Shown one piece after another: positions 1-5,291 of a stretch of 5,291 nucleotides of DNA. Origin of the DNA: Chitinophagaceae bacterium UBA3430. GTDB taxonomy: Bacteria; Bacteroidota; Bacteroidia; Chitinophagales; Chitinophagaceae. Positions within the stretch are counted from its first letter, which is position 1, and the number at the start of each line of letters is the position of its first letter. The notes beneath the pieces were generated by a model that saw only the letters and a list, made by a program, of their open reading frames with translations, searched no databases and was not told the DNA's origin. The translations under genes and the position numbers were made by a program. The stretch lies in contig DFST01000003.1 of assembly GCA_002378975.1 (NCBI GenBank), forward strand, positions 1-5,291, in the 5' to 3' direction.

Positions 1-1076
1 TCGCGCAAGCGCAATTGACGGGCGATCTCATCGGCTGCTTCCATGTTGGTCTCAAGGGCATTCTGCTCTTGATTGTTCCCAACGCTCTTGTATCCGCTGT
101 TCACATCGATCACATGCAAGGCTTCGGTGTGCTCGATGATCAGGTAGGCACCGCTGTCCAGGTTGACGGTTTTTCCGAAAGATGATTTCACCTGTTTGGT
201 GATGCCGTATGTGTCAAAAATATGTGCGGGTGACTGGTGCAGGGTAACGATCTCTGCCTTCTCCGGTGCAATGCGTTGGACGTAGGTTTTGGTATCGGCG
301 TAGAGTGTTTTGTCGTTGACAACGACGCGGTTGAAACTCTCGTTCAACAGGTCGCGCAGAATGCTGGTGGTCTTGGTCTGCTCACTCAGTATCTTGGCTG
401 GTGCCACGGCACCCCGTAAGTTCTGCTGGATGCTCTTCCACATGCCCACGAGCATGGTCAGGTCTTCGTGCAGTTCAGCGGTATTCTTTCCTTCCGCAGC
501 GGTGCGTACGATTACCCCGAAATTCTTCGGCTTGACGGCCTCCACGATCTTTTGCAGGCGCTTGCGCTCTTCGCCTGAGTGGATCTTGCGAGATACGGCA
601 ACTACATTATTAAAGGGCGTGACCACAACAAAACGACCAGCTAATGAAATCTCACAGCTGAGGCGAGGGCCTTTGGCTGCAATGGGTTCTTTGAGGATCT
701 GCACCAAGATGTTTGGTTTGCCGCTCAGCACCTCATTGATCTTGCCGGTTTTAATGATCTCAGGCTCTACAGTAAACTTGGAATAGTCCAATCCCGGTTC
801 AGTCTGGTCGTCGATCGAACGTTGAGTGAATTTGAGGAGGGAGCGGGCGTAGGGACTCAGGTCGGTGTAGTGCAGAAAGGCATCTTTCTCGAAACCCACG
901 TCGACGAAGGCCGCATTGAGTCCGGGAATCAACTTCTTGACTTTGCCGAGGTATAGATCACCCACTGTAAAACGAGCATCGTTTCGCTCGTGGTGCAATT
1001 CCACCAGGCGCTTATCTTCCAACAAGGCAATCTCAACGCCTTCCGTAGAAGTGTGGATGATCAGTTCTTTATTCAT
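1..1076 (-). CDS. rng: Ribonuclease E/G family protein (RNase G), C-terminal part outside the window
   Basis: Endoribonuclease that cleaves single-stranded RNA, used in rRNA 5' processing and mRNA decay in the cytoplasm. The reading frame is open from ATG at 1076 to the window edge, giving 358 residues of a protein usually near 510-520, so about 160 residues are missing. Visible family blocks are the N-terminal start (MNKELIIHTSTEGVEIALL), the S1-domain stretch at about residues 36-69 (VGDLYLGKVKKLIPGLNAAF), the S1/sensor segment with SLAGR near 145, VRTAAEGK near 190, the catalytic-site motif IDVNSGY with its metal-binding Asp at residue 324, and EIARQLRLR at the very end. The second catalytic Asp (in the IVIDFIDM-like block), the zinc-link cysteines and the small dimerisation domain would lie beyond base 1. 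Met1 fits the family N-terminus and no useful Shine-Dalgarno site precedes it. A 14-bp palindrome sits directly before the start. The family is certain; G rather than E is chosen because the N-terminus is short and this is the usual Bacteroidota annotation. Confidence 0.95.
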   Translation of the reverse strand, partial: MNKELIIHTSTEGVEIALLEDKRLVELHHERNDARFTVGDLYLGKVKKLIPGLNAAFVDVGFEKDAFLHYTDLSPYARSLLKFTQRSIDDQTEPGLDYSKFTVEPEIIKTGKINEVLSGKPNILVQILKEPIAAKGPRLSCEISLAGRFVVVTPFNNVVAVSRKIHSGEERKRLQKIVEAVKPKNFGVIVRTAAEGKNTAELHEDLTMLVGMWKSIQQNLRGAVAPAKILSEQTKTTSILRDLLNESFNRVVVNDKTLYADTKTYVQRIAPEKAEIVTLHQSPAHIFDTYGITKQVKSSFGKTVNLDSGAYLIIEHTEALHVIDVNSGYKSVGNNQEQNALETNMEAADEIARQLRLR

Positions 1077-1077
1077 G

Positions 1078-1091
1078 TCGTTCGCGAACGA
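1078..1091. repeat. 14-bp perfect palindrome directly upstream of the RNase G start codon
   Basis: TCGTTCGCGAACGA reads the same on both strands and ends one base before the start codon of the RNase gene on the minus strand. In RNA it could form a 5-bp stem with a CGCG loop occupying the ribosome-binding position. In DNA it could be an operator half-site pair. The symmetry is directly visible; any regulatory role is inference. Confidence 0.7.
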
Positions 1092-1134
1092 ATCAACATG
1101 CCAGGTAATGATTGATGGGACGATCAGGAAGAAA

Positions 1135-1166
1135 TATCCGGATAGGAGCCATGCATCCGTGATGCA
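1135..1166. repeat. Palindrome plus short inverted repeat in the RNase G leader
   Basis: Two dyads lie close together: the 10-bp perfect palindrome TATCCGGATA at 1135-1144, and the 6-bp inverted repeat TGCATC / GATGCA at 1152-1157 and 1161-1166 with a 3-base loop. Further up the leader, TTCCGGAA at 1184-1191 is followed by CCGG at 1194-1197, allowing a small CCGG hairpin with an A4/T4 loop. Each is individually weak; the clustering within 140 bp is the notable part. No promoter matching the Bacteroidota consensus was found in 1092-1216, so the promoter of the RNase gene is unassigned. Confidence 0.45.
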
Positions 1167-1216
1167 CAGGGTATGGGATTAACTTCCGGAAAACCGGCAG
1201 ACCGAACCATCAGAGT

Positions 1217-1251
1217 AAAACAGACTGGCCCAACCGAGGTCGGGACGTCTG
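1217..1251 (-). terminator. Probable intrinsic terminator after the COX24-domain gene
   Basis: Read on the minus strand, CAGAC at 1251-1247 pairs with GTCTG at 1225-1221. After a small internal loop, CCCGAC pairs with GTTGGG (one G-U pair) around a CTCG tetraloop, and TTTT follows at 1220-1217. It begins 7 bases after the stop codon of the 31-residue gene. The U tract is short, so termination may be partial and some transcripts could continue into the RNase gene. Confidence 0.5.
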
Positions 1252-1258
1252 AAGAGTC

Positions 1259-1354
1259 TTACTTGTTTCTCTTCTTGTGACGGTTCTTTCTCAGTCTTTT
1301 CTTACGCTTGTGGGTCGCGATTTTATGACGCTTCCGTTTCTTACCGCAGGGCAT
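1259..1354 (-). CDS. 31-residue AURKAIP1/COX24-domain protein, Lys/Arg-rich
   Basis: A 31-residue protein starting MPCGKKRKRHKIATH, continuing through KRKKRLRKNRH and ending KKRNK before TAA. About two thirds of its residues are Lys, Arg or His. Tiny proteins of this kind are conserved across Bacteroidota and are annotated as AURKAIP1/COX24 domain proteins. The domain family includes mitochondrial mS38 and the mycobacterial 30S peptide bS22, so binding to ribosomal RNA is the likely role. This is established for relatives and inferred here. The start is the only ATG in frame, and the upstream sequence is AT-rich without a Shine-Dalgarno site, as usual in this phylum. It lies 41 bp behind the TPR gene on the same strand, so it may be co-transcribed with it, and a probable terminator follows. 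Small proteins like this are often missed by gene callers because of their length. Confidence 0.88.
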   Translation of the reverse strand: MPCGKKRKRHKIATHKRKKRLRKNRHKKRNK

Positions 1355-1365
1355 ACTTCAATTCG

Positions 1366-1385
1366 TTTATAAAAAAGGTTATAAA
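1366..1385. repeat. AT-only inverted repeat between the TPR and COX24-domain genes
   Basis: TTTATAA at 1366-1372 and TTATAAA at 1379-1385 form a 7-bp perfect dyad with a 6-base spacer, inside the 41-bp gap before the 31-residue gene. The stem would be weak because it holds only A-T pairs, and no clean U tract follows it on the minus strand, so it is not called a terminator. It could be a leader hairpin or simply low-complexity AT sequence. Confidence 0.35.
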
Positions 1386-1395
1386 ATGAGTTCAA

Positions 1396-2262
1396 TTACT
1401 TTGATAATTCCTGAATCCGTTCTTCCAGTGCTTTCTTCAACTCCTTCAGCTCGGTCAATTTCAGACAGGTCTGGTAGAGGGCTCTGGCACCCGACTTATC
1501 TCCTTGCTGCTCGCGCACTTCCGCCAACAACAAATGAGCATCCAATGAATTGGGCTGCAACCGGATGATGGTTGTAAGCCGCTCTGCTGCCTTATCCGGT
1601 TGATTGGAGAGTAGGGAAGCCTTTGCCAAGGTCATCTGACCATATACAAAAGAACTGTCTCGCTGTACCACCTCCCGGATCTGACGGATACCAACCATGG
1701 GCATGGCAGAAATGCTGCCAAACAGGTAGCAACCGCCTAGCCCAACGCGGGCAGAATCATTTTTTGGGTTCAGGATCAAAGAGCGTTCGAACAAGTCTTT
1801 CGCCTGGATGGCTTTCCAACGACGTAGGTTCTCGTCCCCTTCCTGCTGCAGGTTATCCAACAGCAAGTGGGCGGCAAATGTCAGGCTTTTTTCTGAATTT
1901 TCCAATCGAGCGGCCTCCGATTCGTACCAGATGTACGGTTCGAATAAACGGATATCCTCCCGCCAAAAATGGGCCAATTGATGAAAGGCCTCCATTTTTT
2001 GTGCTTTGAGCGTGGAATCAACCGGAATCTTGCCCTCTAGGTCAGTTATTTGGTTCAATTGAGTTGGCGTCAGACGGGATTTGGATAGCGTAAGGACTGT
2101 ATCGGTGGAATAGCCTTCGATTAAAGGTGCTTCTTGCGGACCGGAGGCTTGATCCTCAGTCTTTTGCTTCGTCGGCTTGGCCATCGGGATGCCAAAATAA
2201 AGCCCGAGTGTCAGCAACACGGCGCCAACAAGGGTCAAGGTTTGTTTTCGATTCATGTTCAT
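1396..2262 (-). CDS. Membrane-anchored tetratricopeptide repeat protein, function unknown
   Basis: A 288-residue protein with a short basic N-terminus and one hydrophobic segment at about residues 8-28 (LVGAVLLTLGLYFGIP), without a lipobox. It therefore looks like a signal anchor or uncleaved signal with the rest in the periplasm. A polar linker (about 29-60) and a helical region (60-150) lead to TPR-type helix pairs at about 152-185 (AKDLFERSLILNPKNDSARVG), 205-236 and 240-268. These have the usual small and aromatic residues and the Pro at the repeat end (LNP, LQPN). TPR domains are protein-protein scaffolds and no catalytic motif is seen. The start could be ATG 2262 or the second ATG at 2256 (MNRKQ); the promoter position slightly favours the downstream one. 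It lies behind the HU terminator with its own promoter and precedes the COX24-domain gene by 41 bp, so those two probably share a transcript. I do not recognise a named gene. Confidence 0.85.
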   Translation of the reverse strand: MNMNRKQTLTLVGAVLLTLGLYFGIPMAKPTKQKTEDQASGPQEAPLIEGYSTDTVLTLSKSRLTPTQLNQITDLEGKIPVDSTLKAQKMEAFHQLAHFWREDIRLFEPYIWYESEAARLENSEKSLTFAAHLLLDNLQQEGDENLRRWKAIQAKDLFERSLILNPKNDSARVGLGGCYLFGSISAMPMVGIRQIREVVQRDSSFVYGQMTLAKASLLSNQPDKAAERLTTIIRLQPNSLDAHLLLAEVREQQGDKSGARALYQTCLKLTELKELKKALEERIQELSK

Positions 2263-2269
2263 GGAGTTG

Positions 2270-2300
2270 CAAAATTACCGGAAGGGGGGAGGCCTACCAA
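2270..2300 (-). promoter_or_regulatory. Bacteroidota-type promoter for the TPR gene
   Basis: On the minus strand TTG (2300-2298) is followed by 20 bases and then TAATTTTG (2277-2270), an exact match to the Bacteroidota -33/-7 pattern TTG-N17-23-TAnnTTTG. Transcription would start within a few bases of the ATG at 2262, giving an almost leaderless mRNA or a start at the second ATG (2256). The -33 box abuts the T tract of the HU terminator. Confidence 0.55.
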
Positions 2301-2301
2301 T

Positions 2302-2326
2302 AAAAAAAGCCCTCGAAATGAGGGCT
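2302..2326 (-). terminator. Rho-independent terminator of the HU gene
   Basis: On the minus strand AGCCCTC (2326-2320) and GAGGGCT (2314-2308) form a perfect 7-bp stem around the loop ATTTC. It is followed directly by a run of T ending at 2302. It starts 25 bases after the HU stop codon and separates HU from the TPR gene. This is a textbook intrinsic terminator. Confidence 0.9.
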
Positions 2327-2351
2327 GGGCATGCAATCGTTGTCGAATGGC

Positions 2352-2672
2352 TTAATCAGCGTCTTCACCGGGACCAGAATCCGGTTTAACCTCTTTTAAT
2401 TTTTTAACCTCCGCTACAAACTCCTTGGCGGGTTTGAATGCAGGGATATAATGCTCAGGAATGTGTACAGCGGTGTTTTTCTTGATGTTACGTCCGATTT
2501 TGGCAGCTCGTTTCTTCGTAATGAAACTGCCGAATCCACGGATGTAAATATTTTCCCCGCTCGCCAAGGTATCCTTCACCTCTTTGAACATGGTTTCCAG
2601 AGTCACCAATACATCCACCTTAGGGATGCCCGTTTTGTCGGCTATTTGATTGACCAGATCTGCTTTTCTCAT
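2352..2672 (-). CDS. HU/IHF-family DNA-binding protein
   Basis: A 106-residue nucleoid protein that binds and bends DNA as a dimer. The N-terminal helices (MRKADLVNQIADKTGI) lead to the family signature around GFGSF, then KKRAAKIGRN and the DNA-binding arm, ending in IPAFKPAKEFVAEVKKL. The ATG at 2672 is chosen over a TTG three codons upstream (2681) because it matches the usual HU start and the short leader. At the tip of the arm, where E. coli HU has NPQTG with an intercalating Pro, this protein has NIKKNTAVHIP. From memory this form is common in Bacteroidota HU proteins, so it is probably a lineage trait and not a defect. After the standard 90-residue core there is a 15-residue acidic tail (EVKPDSGPGEDAD). 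It is transcribed alone, with a strong terminator behind it, and diverges from mutY. HU rather than IHF is preferred but not proved. Confidence 0.95.
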   Translation of the reverse strand: MRKADLVNQIADKTGIPKVDVLVTLETMFKEVKDTLASGENIYIRGFGSFITKKRAAKIGRNIKKNTAVHIPEHYIPAFKPAKEFVAEVKKLKEVKPDSGPGEDAD

Positions 2673-2694
2673 GATTTGCAAAGGTTTGGTACCT

Positions 2695-2724
2695 CTAACA
2701 TAGGTAAAATATTTTGATACTCAA
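2695..2724 (-). promoter_or_regulatory. Candidate promoter of the HU gene
   Basis: On the minus strand TTG (2724-2722), a 19-base spacer and TATGTTAG (2702-2695) match TTG-N17-23-TAnnTTTG with a single mismatch in the -7 box. The predicted transcript would have a leader of about 15-20 bases before ATG 2672. It interleaves with the mutY promoter on the other strand. Confidence 0.4.
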
Positions 2725-2745
2725 GCAAATAGGACAATATTTTTG
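2713..2745 (+). promoter_or_regulatory. Bacteroidota-type promoter of mutY
   Basis: TTTG (2713-2716), a 21-base spacer and TATTTTTG (2738-2745) match the Bacteroidota consensus exactly. The expected start is near 2750, leaving a leader of about 50 bases, AT-rich just before ATG 2803 and without a Shine-Dalgarno site. The -33 boxes of mutY and HU lie within 10 bp of each other on opposite strands. Confidence 0.6.
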
Positions 2746-2802
2746 TCATCAACCGTTTGTCGAATTTTCTTTGTGCCCGATCCTCAGATTTTAATTAAAT
2801 AG

Positions 2803-3891
2803 ATGATTAACAGTGCCTTAGATAAAAAATGTCGGTTTTTCCGGGAAAAACTGCTCAAATGGCACCAAGACCAGAACCGCCGACAAATGCCCTGGAAAGG
2901 GGAAAAAGACCCCTATCGGATCTGGCTTAGCGAGATTATTCTACAGCAAACCCGCGTTGAACAGGGCTGGGCCTACTACGAACGTTTTCTCCAAGCCTTC
3001 CCAACCATTCAGCAACTGGCCAAGGCCGCCGATGAGCAGGTTATGAAGTGCTGGGAGGGATTGGGCTACTACTCCCGCTGCCGCAATCTGATCCATACCG
3101 CTCGACACATCGCCTTTGAGCTGGGCGGACAATTTCCAGACCAGTATGAAGAGATCCTGACGCTCAAAGGGGTGGGGCCTTATACGGCCGCTGCCATTTC
3201 TTCTTTTGCCTTCAATCTGCCTCACGCAGTGGTGGATGGGAATGTGTATCGGGTATTGGCGCGCTATCACGGCCTGCATACACCCATCGATACGAATGCC
3301 GGGAAAAAGATCTTTCAGGACCTAGCCCAACGGTCCCTCGATGTCAAACAACCCGGCATCTACAACCAGGCTTTGATGGATTTTGGTGCGACCGTCTGCA
3401 AGCCGCAATCTCCACTTTGTACGGCTTGTCCCTTGCGGAAAACCTGTCAGGCTCATGCACAGGAGCTAGTGGATCGGTTGCCAATCAAGGCACCTCCAAA
3501 GCCCAAGAAAAAGAGGTGGTTCAATTATTTTGTTCCCACGTGGAAAGGGAAGATCCCGGTGCGCTTGCGGACCGGAGCCGATATCTGGTCGGGATTGTGG
3601 GAGCCTCCATTGATCGAAAGCAAGAAGGCCCAGCAACTGGAAACGCTGATCAAACAGGTGCAGGTTGATTATCCGGCATCCTGGCCCCGTTCCGTCAATC
3701 GCTACACCACCCACAGCTATAAACAACTTCTTTCTCATCAAGAGCTGCAAGGGAGTTTCATAACGGTCGAGTTGACCAGCAAACCCGCTTTGGGGCCCGA
3801 TTTTCGTTGGGTGAATCGTCGGCAGCTGTCTGAACTACCATTTCCCAAGATGATTCAGAACCATTGGAAAAACAGGGAACGAAACGGATGA
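2803..3891 (+). CDS. mutY: Adenine DNA glycosylase MutY
   Basis: Removes adenine mispaired with 8-oxoguanine, starting base excision repair that prevents G:C to T:A changes. It has 362 residues, normal for the family. The N-terminal catalytic domain shows PWKGEKDPYRIWLSEIILQQT with the catalytic Glu at 44, GLGYYSRCRN at 86-95, the helix-hairpin-helix LKGVGPYTAAA at 121-131 and the catalytic Asp at 145 in VDGNVYRVLAR. The iron-sulfur cluster loop follows as C199-X6-C206-X2-C209-X5-C215. A linker leads to the Nudix-like 8-oxoG-recognition domain from about 237 to the end, with the Ser-His pair of the FSH loop at 311-312 (LLSHQ). All key residues are present, so the enzyme should be active. It diverges from HU and lies upstream of gldE, the usual Bacteroidota order, but without the ssb gene that commonly separates them. 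Confidence 0.97.
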   Translation: MINSALDKKCRFFREKLLKWHQDQNRRQMPWKGEKDPYRIWLSEIILQQTRVEQGWAYYERFLQAFPTIQQLAKAADEQVMKCWEGLGYYSRCRNLIHTARHIAFELGGQFPDQYEEILTLKGVGPYTAAAISSFAFNLPHAVVDGNVYRVLARYHGLHTPIDTNAGKKIFQDLAQRSLDVKQPGIYNQALMDFGATVCKPQSPLCTACPLRKTCQAHAQELVDRLPIKAPPKPKKKRWFNYFVPTWKGKIPVRLRTGADIWSGLWEPPLIESKKAQQLETLIKQVQVDYPASWPRSVNRYTTHSYKQLLSHQELQGSFITVELTSKPALGPDFRWVNRRQLSELPFPKMIQNHWKNRERNG

Positions 3892-3902
3892 TCGAAAACA
3901 GA

Positions 3903-3910
3903 TATTTTTG
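3903..3910 (+). promoter_or_regulatory. Possible -7 promoter element for gldE
   Basis: TATTTTTG matches TAnnTTTG exactly and is the same octamer as in the mutY promoter. It would give a leader of roughly 35-40 bases before the TTG at 3955. No TTG lies 17-23 bases upstream, so the -33 part is missing and the call is weak; gldE may simply be read from the mutY promoter. Confidence 0.3.
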
Positions 3911-3954
3911 TAGGGCAGTCGCGCTCGTAACATAGCCAGTCGTGATTGCCCCGA

Positions 3955-5280
3955 TTGGATAGTATCCCGTTCATTCAACTACTTTTTACTCTTCCCTTTG
4001 TTTCGTTGCAGGTACCCGAACTGGCCCTGTCAGTCGGATTGCTCCTGCTTTTTCTCGTCCTCAGTTTTTTCATAGCAGGCTATGAGGTTGCCCTGTTCTC
4101 GTTGCGTAAAGCGGACCTCGATTGGTTGAAGACTAAACCCACCGCCTCCTCGAAACGAATCCTTCAATTACTCGACGAGCCCAAGGCCGTATATGTTTCC
4201 TTGTTGATGGGTGGCACATTTTTGAATATCTGCAGCATCTTGTTGGCCAACTTATTGCTTACCGATCAATTGATCACGTGGATCCCACAGGCAACACTCT
4301 TGATGCTGGTCAAGGTGCTGATCATTTCAATCGGACTCATTTTTGGTGTACGCATTCTCCCCAAGGTATGGGCTTCGCAGAATAACCTGCGCTTTGCCAT
4401 CGATGCCGCTTGGTTGATCGGTGGCTTGCATCAGTTGCTTCGTCAACCGAGTTTGCGCTTGGTCGATCTGGCCGATCGCATCGGACGCGTAGCGGGCAGC
4501 GAACGAACCGATAAACAAAAATTGGACGAGGCCTTGGATGAAGAGACCAATGAAAACACCACGACGGATGAAAAAAATATCCTGCGCGGGGTGATCCGCT
4601 TCGGGGACATTACGGTTCGACAGATCATGAAATCGCGGCTCGATGTCAGTGGCATTGAGTTCAACACCACCTTCGAAGAACTGACCCAACAGATCGAATC
4701 TTTGCATTATTCCCGTTTGCCCGTGTACAGAGGTAGCTTGGATGAGATCGTGGGCATTTTACATACCAAAGAATTATTGCCTTATCTCCGTTCCGGAAAA
4801 AAGGATTGGCATACCCTGTTGCGCGCTCCTTTTTTTGTGCCGGAACAAAAACCCATCGAAGATCTGTTTCGAGAATTCCAACAACGACGCGTGCACTTTG
4901 CCATTGTGGTGGATGAATTCGGTGGAACCAGCGGGATTGTAACGCTGGAAGATGTGCTGGAGGAAGTGATCGGAGAGATTCAAGATGAATTTGATGAGGA
5001 AGATGCCGGTCGTCAACAGATCGATGCCTTCCAATTTGTCTTTGATGGAAAGATCTCCCTCACCGAAGCCTGCCGCTACATGCAACAGCCGATCGACACA
5101 TTTGATGGAGTAAAAGGTGAAAGTGATACGGTAGCCGGACTGGTACTGGAACTAGCCGGAGGATTTCCCAGCGTGGATGAATCATTTGTTTGTGGGGATT
5201 TCCGATTCACCGTTCTTCAAATCGATCAAAATCGCATTCAACAAGTGCGCATTCACATTCAACCCGAGCAACGCTCATGA
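3955..5280 (+). CDS. gldE: Gliding motility-associated protein GldE (CNNM/CorC-like, TTG start)
   Basis: An inner-membrane protein of the CorC/HlyC-CNNM superfamily. In Flavobacterium GldE is functionally linked to the lipoprotein GldD in gliding, but homologues also occur in non-gliding Bacteroidota. Counting from TTG 3955 (441 residues), the DUF21/CNNM membrane domain has hydrophobic segments at about 22-50, 79-102 and 113-135. A charged linker (LDEALDEETNENTTTDEKN) leads to a CBS pair at about 219-278 (RQIMKSRLDVSGIE, YSRLPVYRG) and 287-345 (FAIVVDEFGGTSGIVTLEDV), then the CorC/HlyC domain to the end. There is no ATG near the start. An in-frame TGA at 3943 is followed by TTG 3946 and TTG 3955; 3955 is preferred because it yields MDSIPFIQLL, resembling the MD-type N-terminus of relatives. 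The first in-frame ATG (4207) would remove the first membrane helix. The membrane motifs deviate from the family (see findings). The stop overlaps the next gene. Confidence 0.93.
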   Translation: MDSIPFIQLLFTLPFVSLQVPELALSVGLLLLFLVLSFFIAGYEVALFSLRKADLDWLKTKPTASSKRILQLLDEPKAVYVSLLMGGTFLNICSILLANLLLTDQLITWIPQATLLMLVKVLIISIGLIFGVRILPKVWASQNNLRFAIDAAWLIGGLHQLLRQPSLRLVDLADRIGRVAGSERTDKQKLDEALDEETNENTTTDEKNILRGVIRFGDITVRQIMKSRLDVSGIEFNTTFEELTQQIESLHYSRLPVYRGSLDEIVGILHTKELLPYLRSGKKDWHTLLRAPFFVPEQKPIEDLFREFQQRRVHFAIVVDEFGGTSGIVTLEDVLEEVIGEIQDEFDEEDAGRQQIDAFQFVFDGKISLTEACRYMQQPIDTFDGVKGESDTVAGLVLELAGGFPSVDESFVCGDFRFTVLQIDQNRIQQVRIHIQPEQRS

Positions 5281-5291
5281 AACAGCTCCTT
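5277..5291 (+). CDS. gldD: Start of a downstream gene, probably gldD (first five codons only)
   Basis: ATG at 5277 overlaps the gldE stop codon in an ATGA arrangement and reads MKQLL up to the window edge. In Bacteroidota gldE is normally followed by gldD, which encodes a lipoprotein needed for gliding, and a Lys followed by hydrophobic residues suits the beginning of its signal peptide. The 4-base overlap suggests translational coupling with gldE. Five residues cannot identify a protein, so the name rests on synteny alone. Confidence 0.5.

Noticed and set aside
310..786. Long plus-strand open frame within the RNase gene
   Set aside because: It is antisense to a clear RNase E/G coding frame and its translation resembles no protein family.
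1623..2009. Plus-strand 128-codon open frame opposite the TPR gene
   Set aside because: The opposite strand encodes an anchored protein with recognisable TPR repeats; this is a shadow frame.
2679..2681. TTG start three codons upstream for the HU gene
   Set aside because: The ATG at 2672 gives the family-standard N-terminus, and the upstream TTG would leave almost no leader after the candidate promoter.
3888..3935. A 15-codon ORF starting in an ATGA overlap with the mutY stop (MIENRYFCRAVALVT)
   Set aside because: It resembles neither an SSB start nor any known leader peptide and has no supporting signal; overlap by chance is likely.
4327..5085. Several minus-strand open frames within gldE
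   Set aside because: All lie opposite conserved CBS/CorC coding sequence and have no start context or family resemblance.
1..5291. CRISPR array, insertion sequence, tRNA, phage or toxin-antitoxin locus
   Set aside because: No spaced direct repeats, transposase motifs, terminal inverted repeats or cloverleaf sequence were seen; the content is conserved housekeeping genes.

Overview
This window looks like a piece of a Bacteroidota chromosome, probably from the Chitinophagia/Saprospiria side of the phylum. The lineage within the phylum is an inference. The evidence is the presence of gldE, a Bacteroidota-type HU protein, a tiny Lys/Arg-rich COX24-domain protein next to an RNase E/G gene, mutY directly upstream of gldE, promoter-like sequences matching the Bacteroidota consensus (TTG, 17-23 bp, TAnnTTTG), and the absence of clear Shine-Dalgarno sites.

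Left half, minus strand, in order of transcription: an HU-family DNA-binding gene (2672 to 2352) ends in a strong intrinsic terminator. A membrane-anchored TPR gene (2262 to 1396) follows with its own promoter, then a 31-residue COX24-domain gene (1354 to 1259), a probable terminator, and a palindrome-rich 140-bp leader. The 5' two thirds of an RNase E/G gene (1076 down to base 1) closes this half and runs off the window.

Right half, plus strand: mutY (2803-3891) diverges from the HU gene across a 130-bp intergenic region that carries two back-to-back promoter candidates. After a 63-bp gap comes gldE (3955-5280, TTG start), whose ATGA stop overlaps the first codons of a further gene, by synteny gldD.

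The genes are mostly housekeeping: RNA decay (RNase E/G), a ribosome-associated basic peptide, nucleoid structure (HU), oxidative DNA repair (MutY), and the GldE/GldD pair tied to gliding and envelope function. No mobile element, CRISPR array, tRNA, rRNA or obviously new multi-gene system is visible. The points most worth a second look are the mutY-gldE junction, which lacks the ssb gene usually found there and leaves gldE without an ATG start; the altered membrane motifs of GldE; and the dense dyad symmetry just upstream of the RNase gene.
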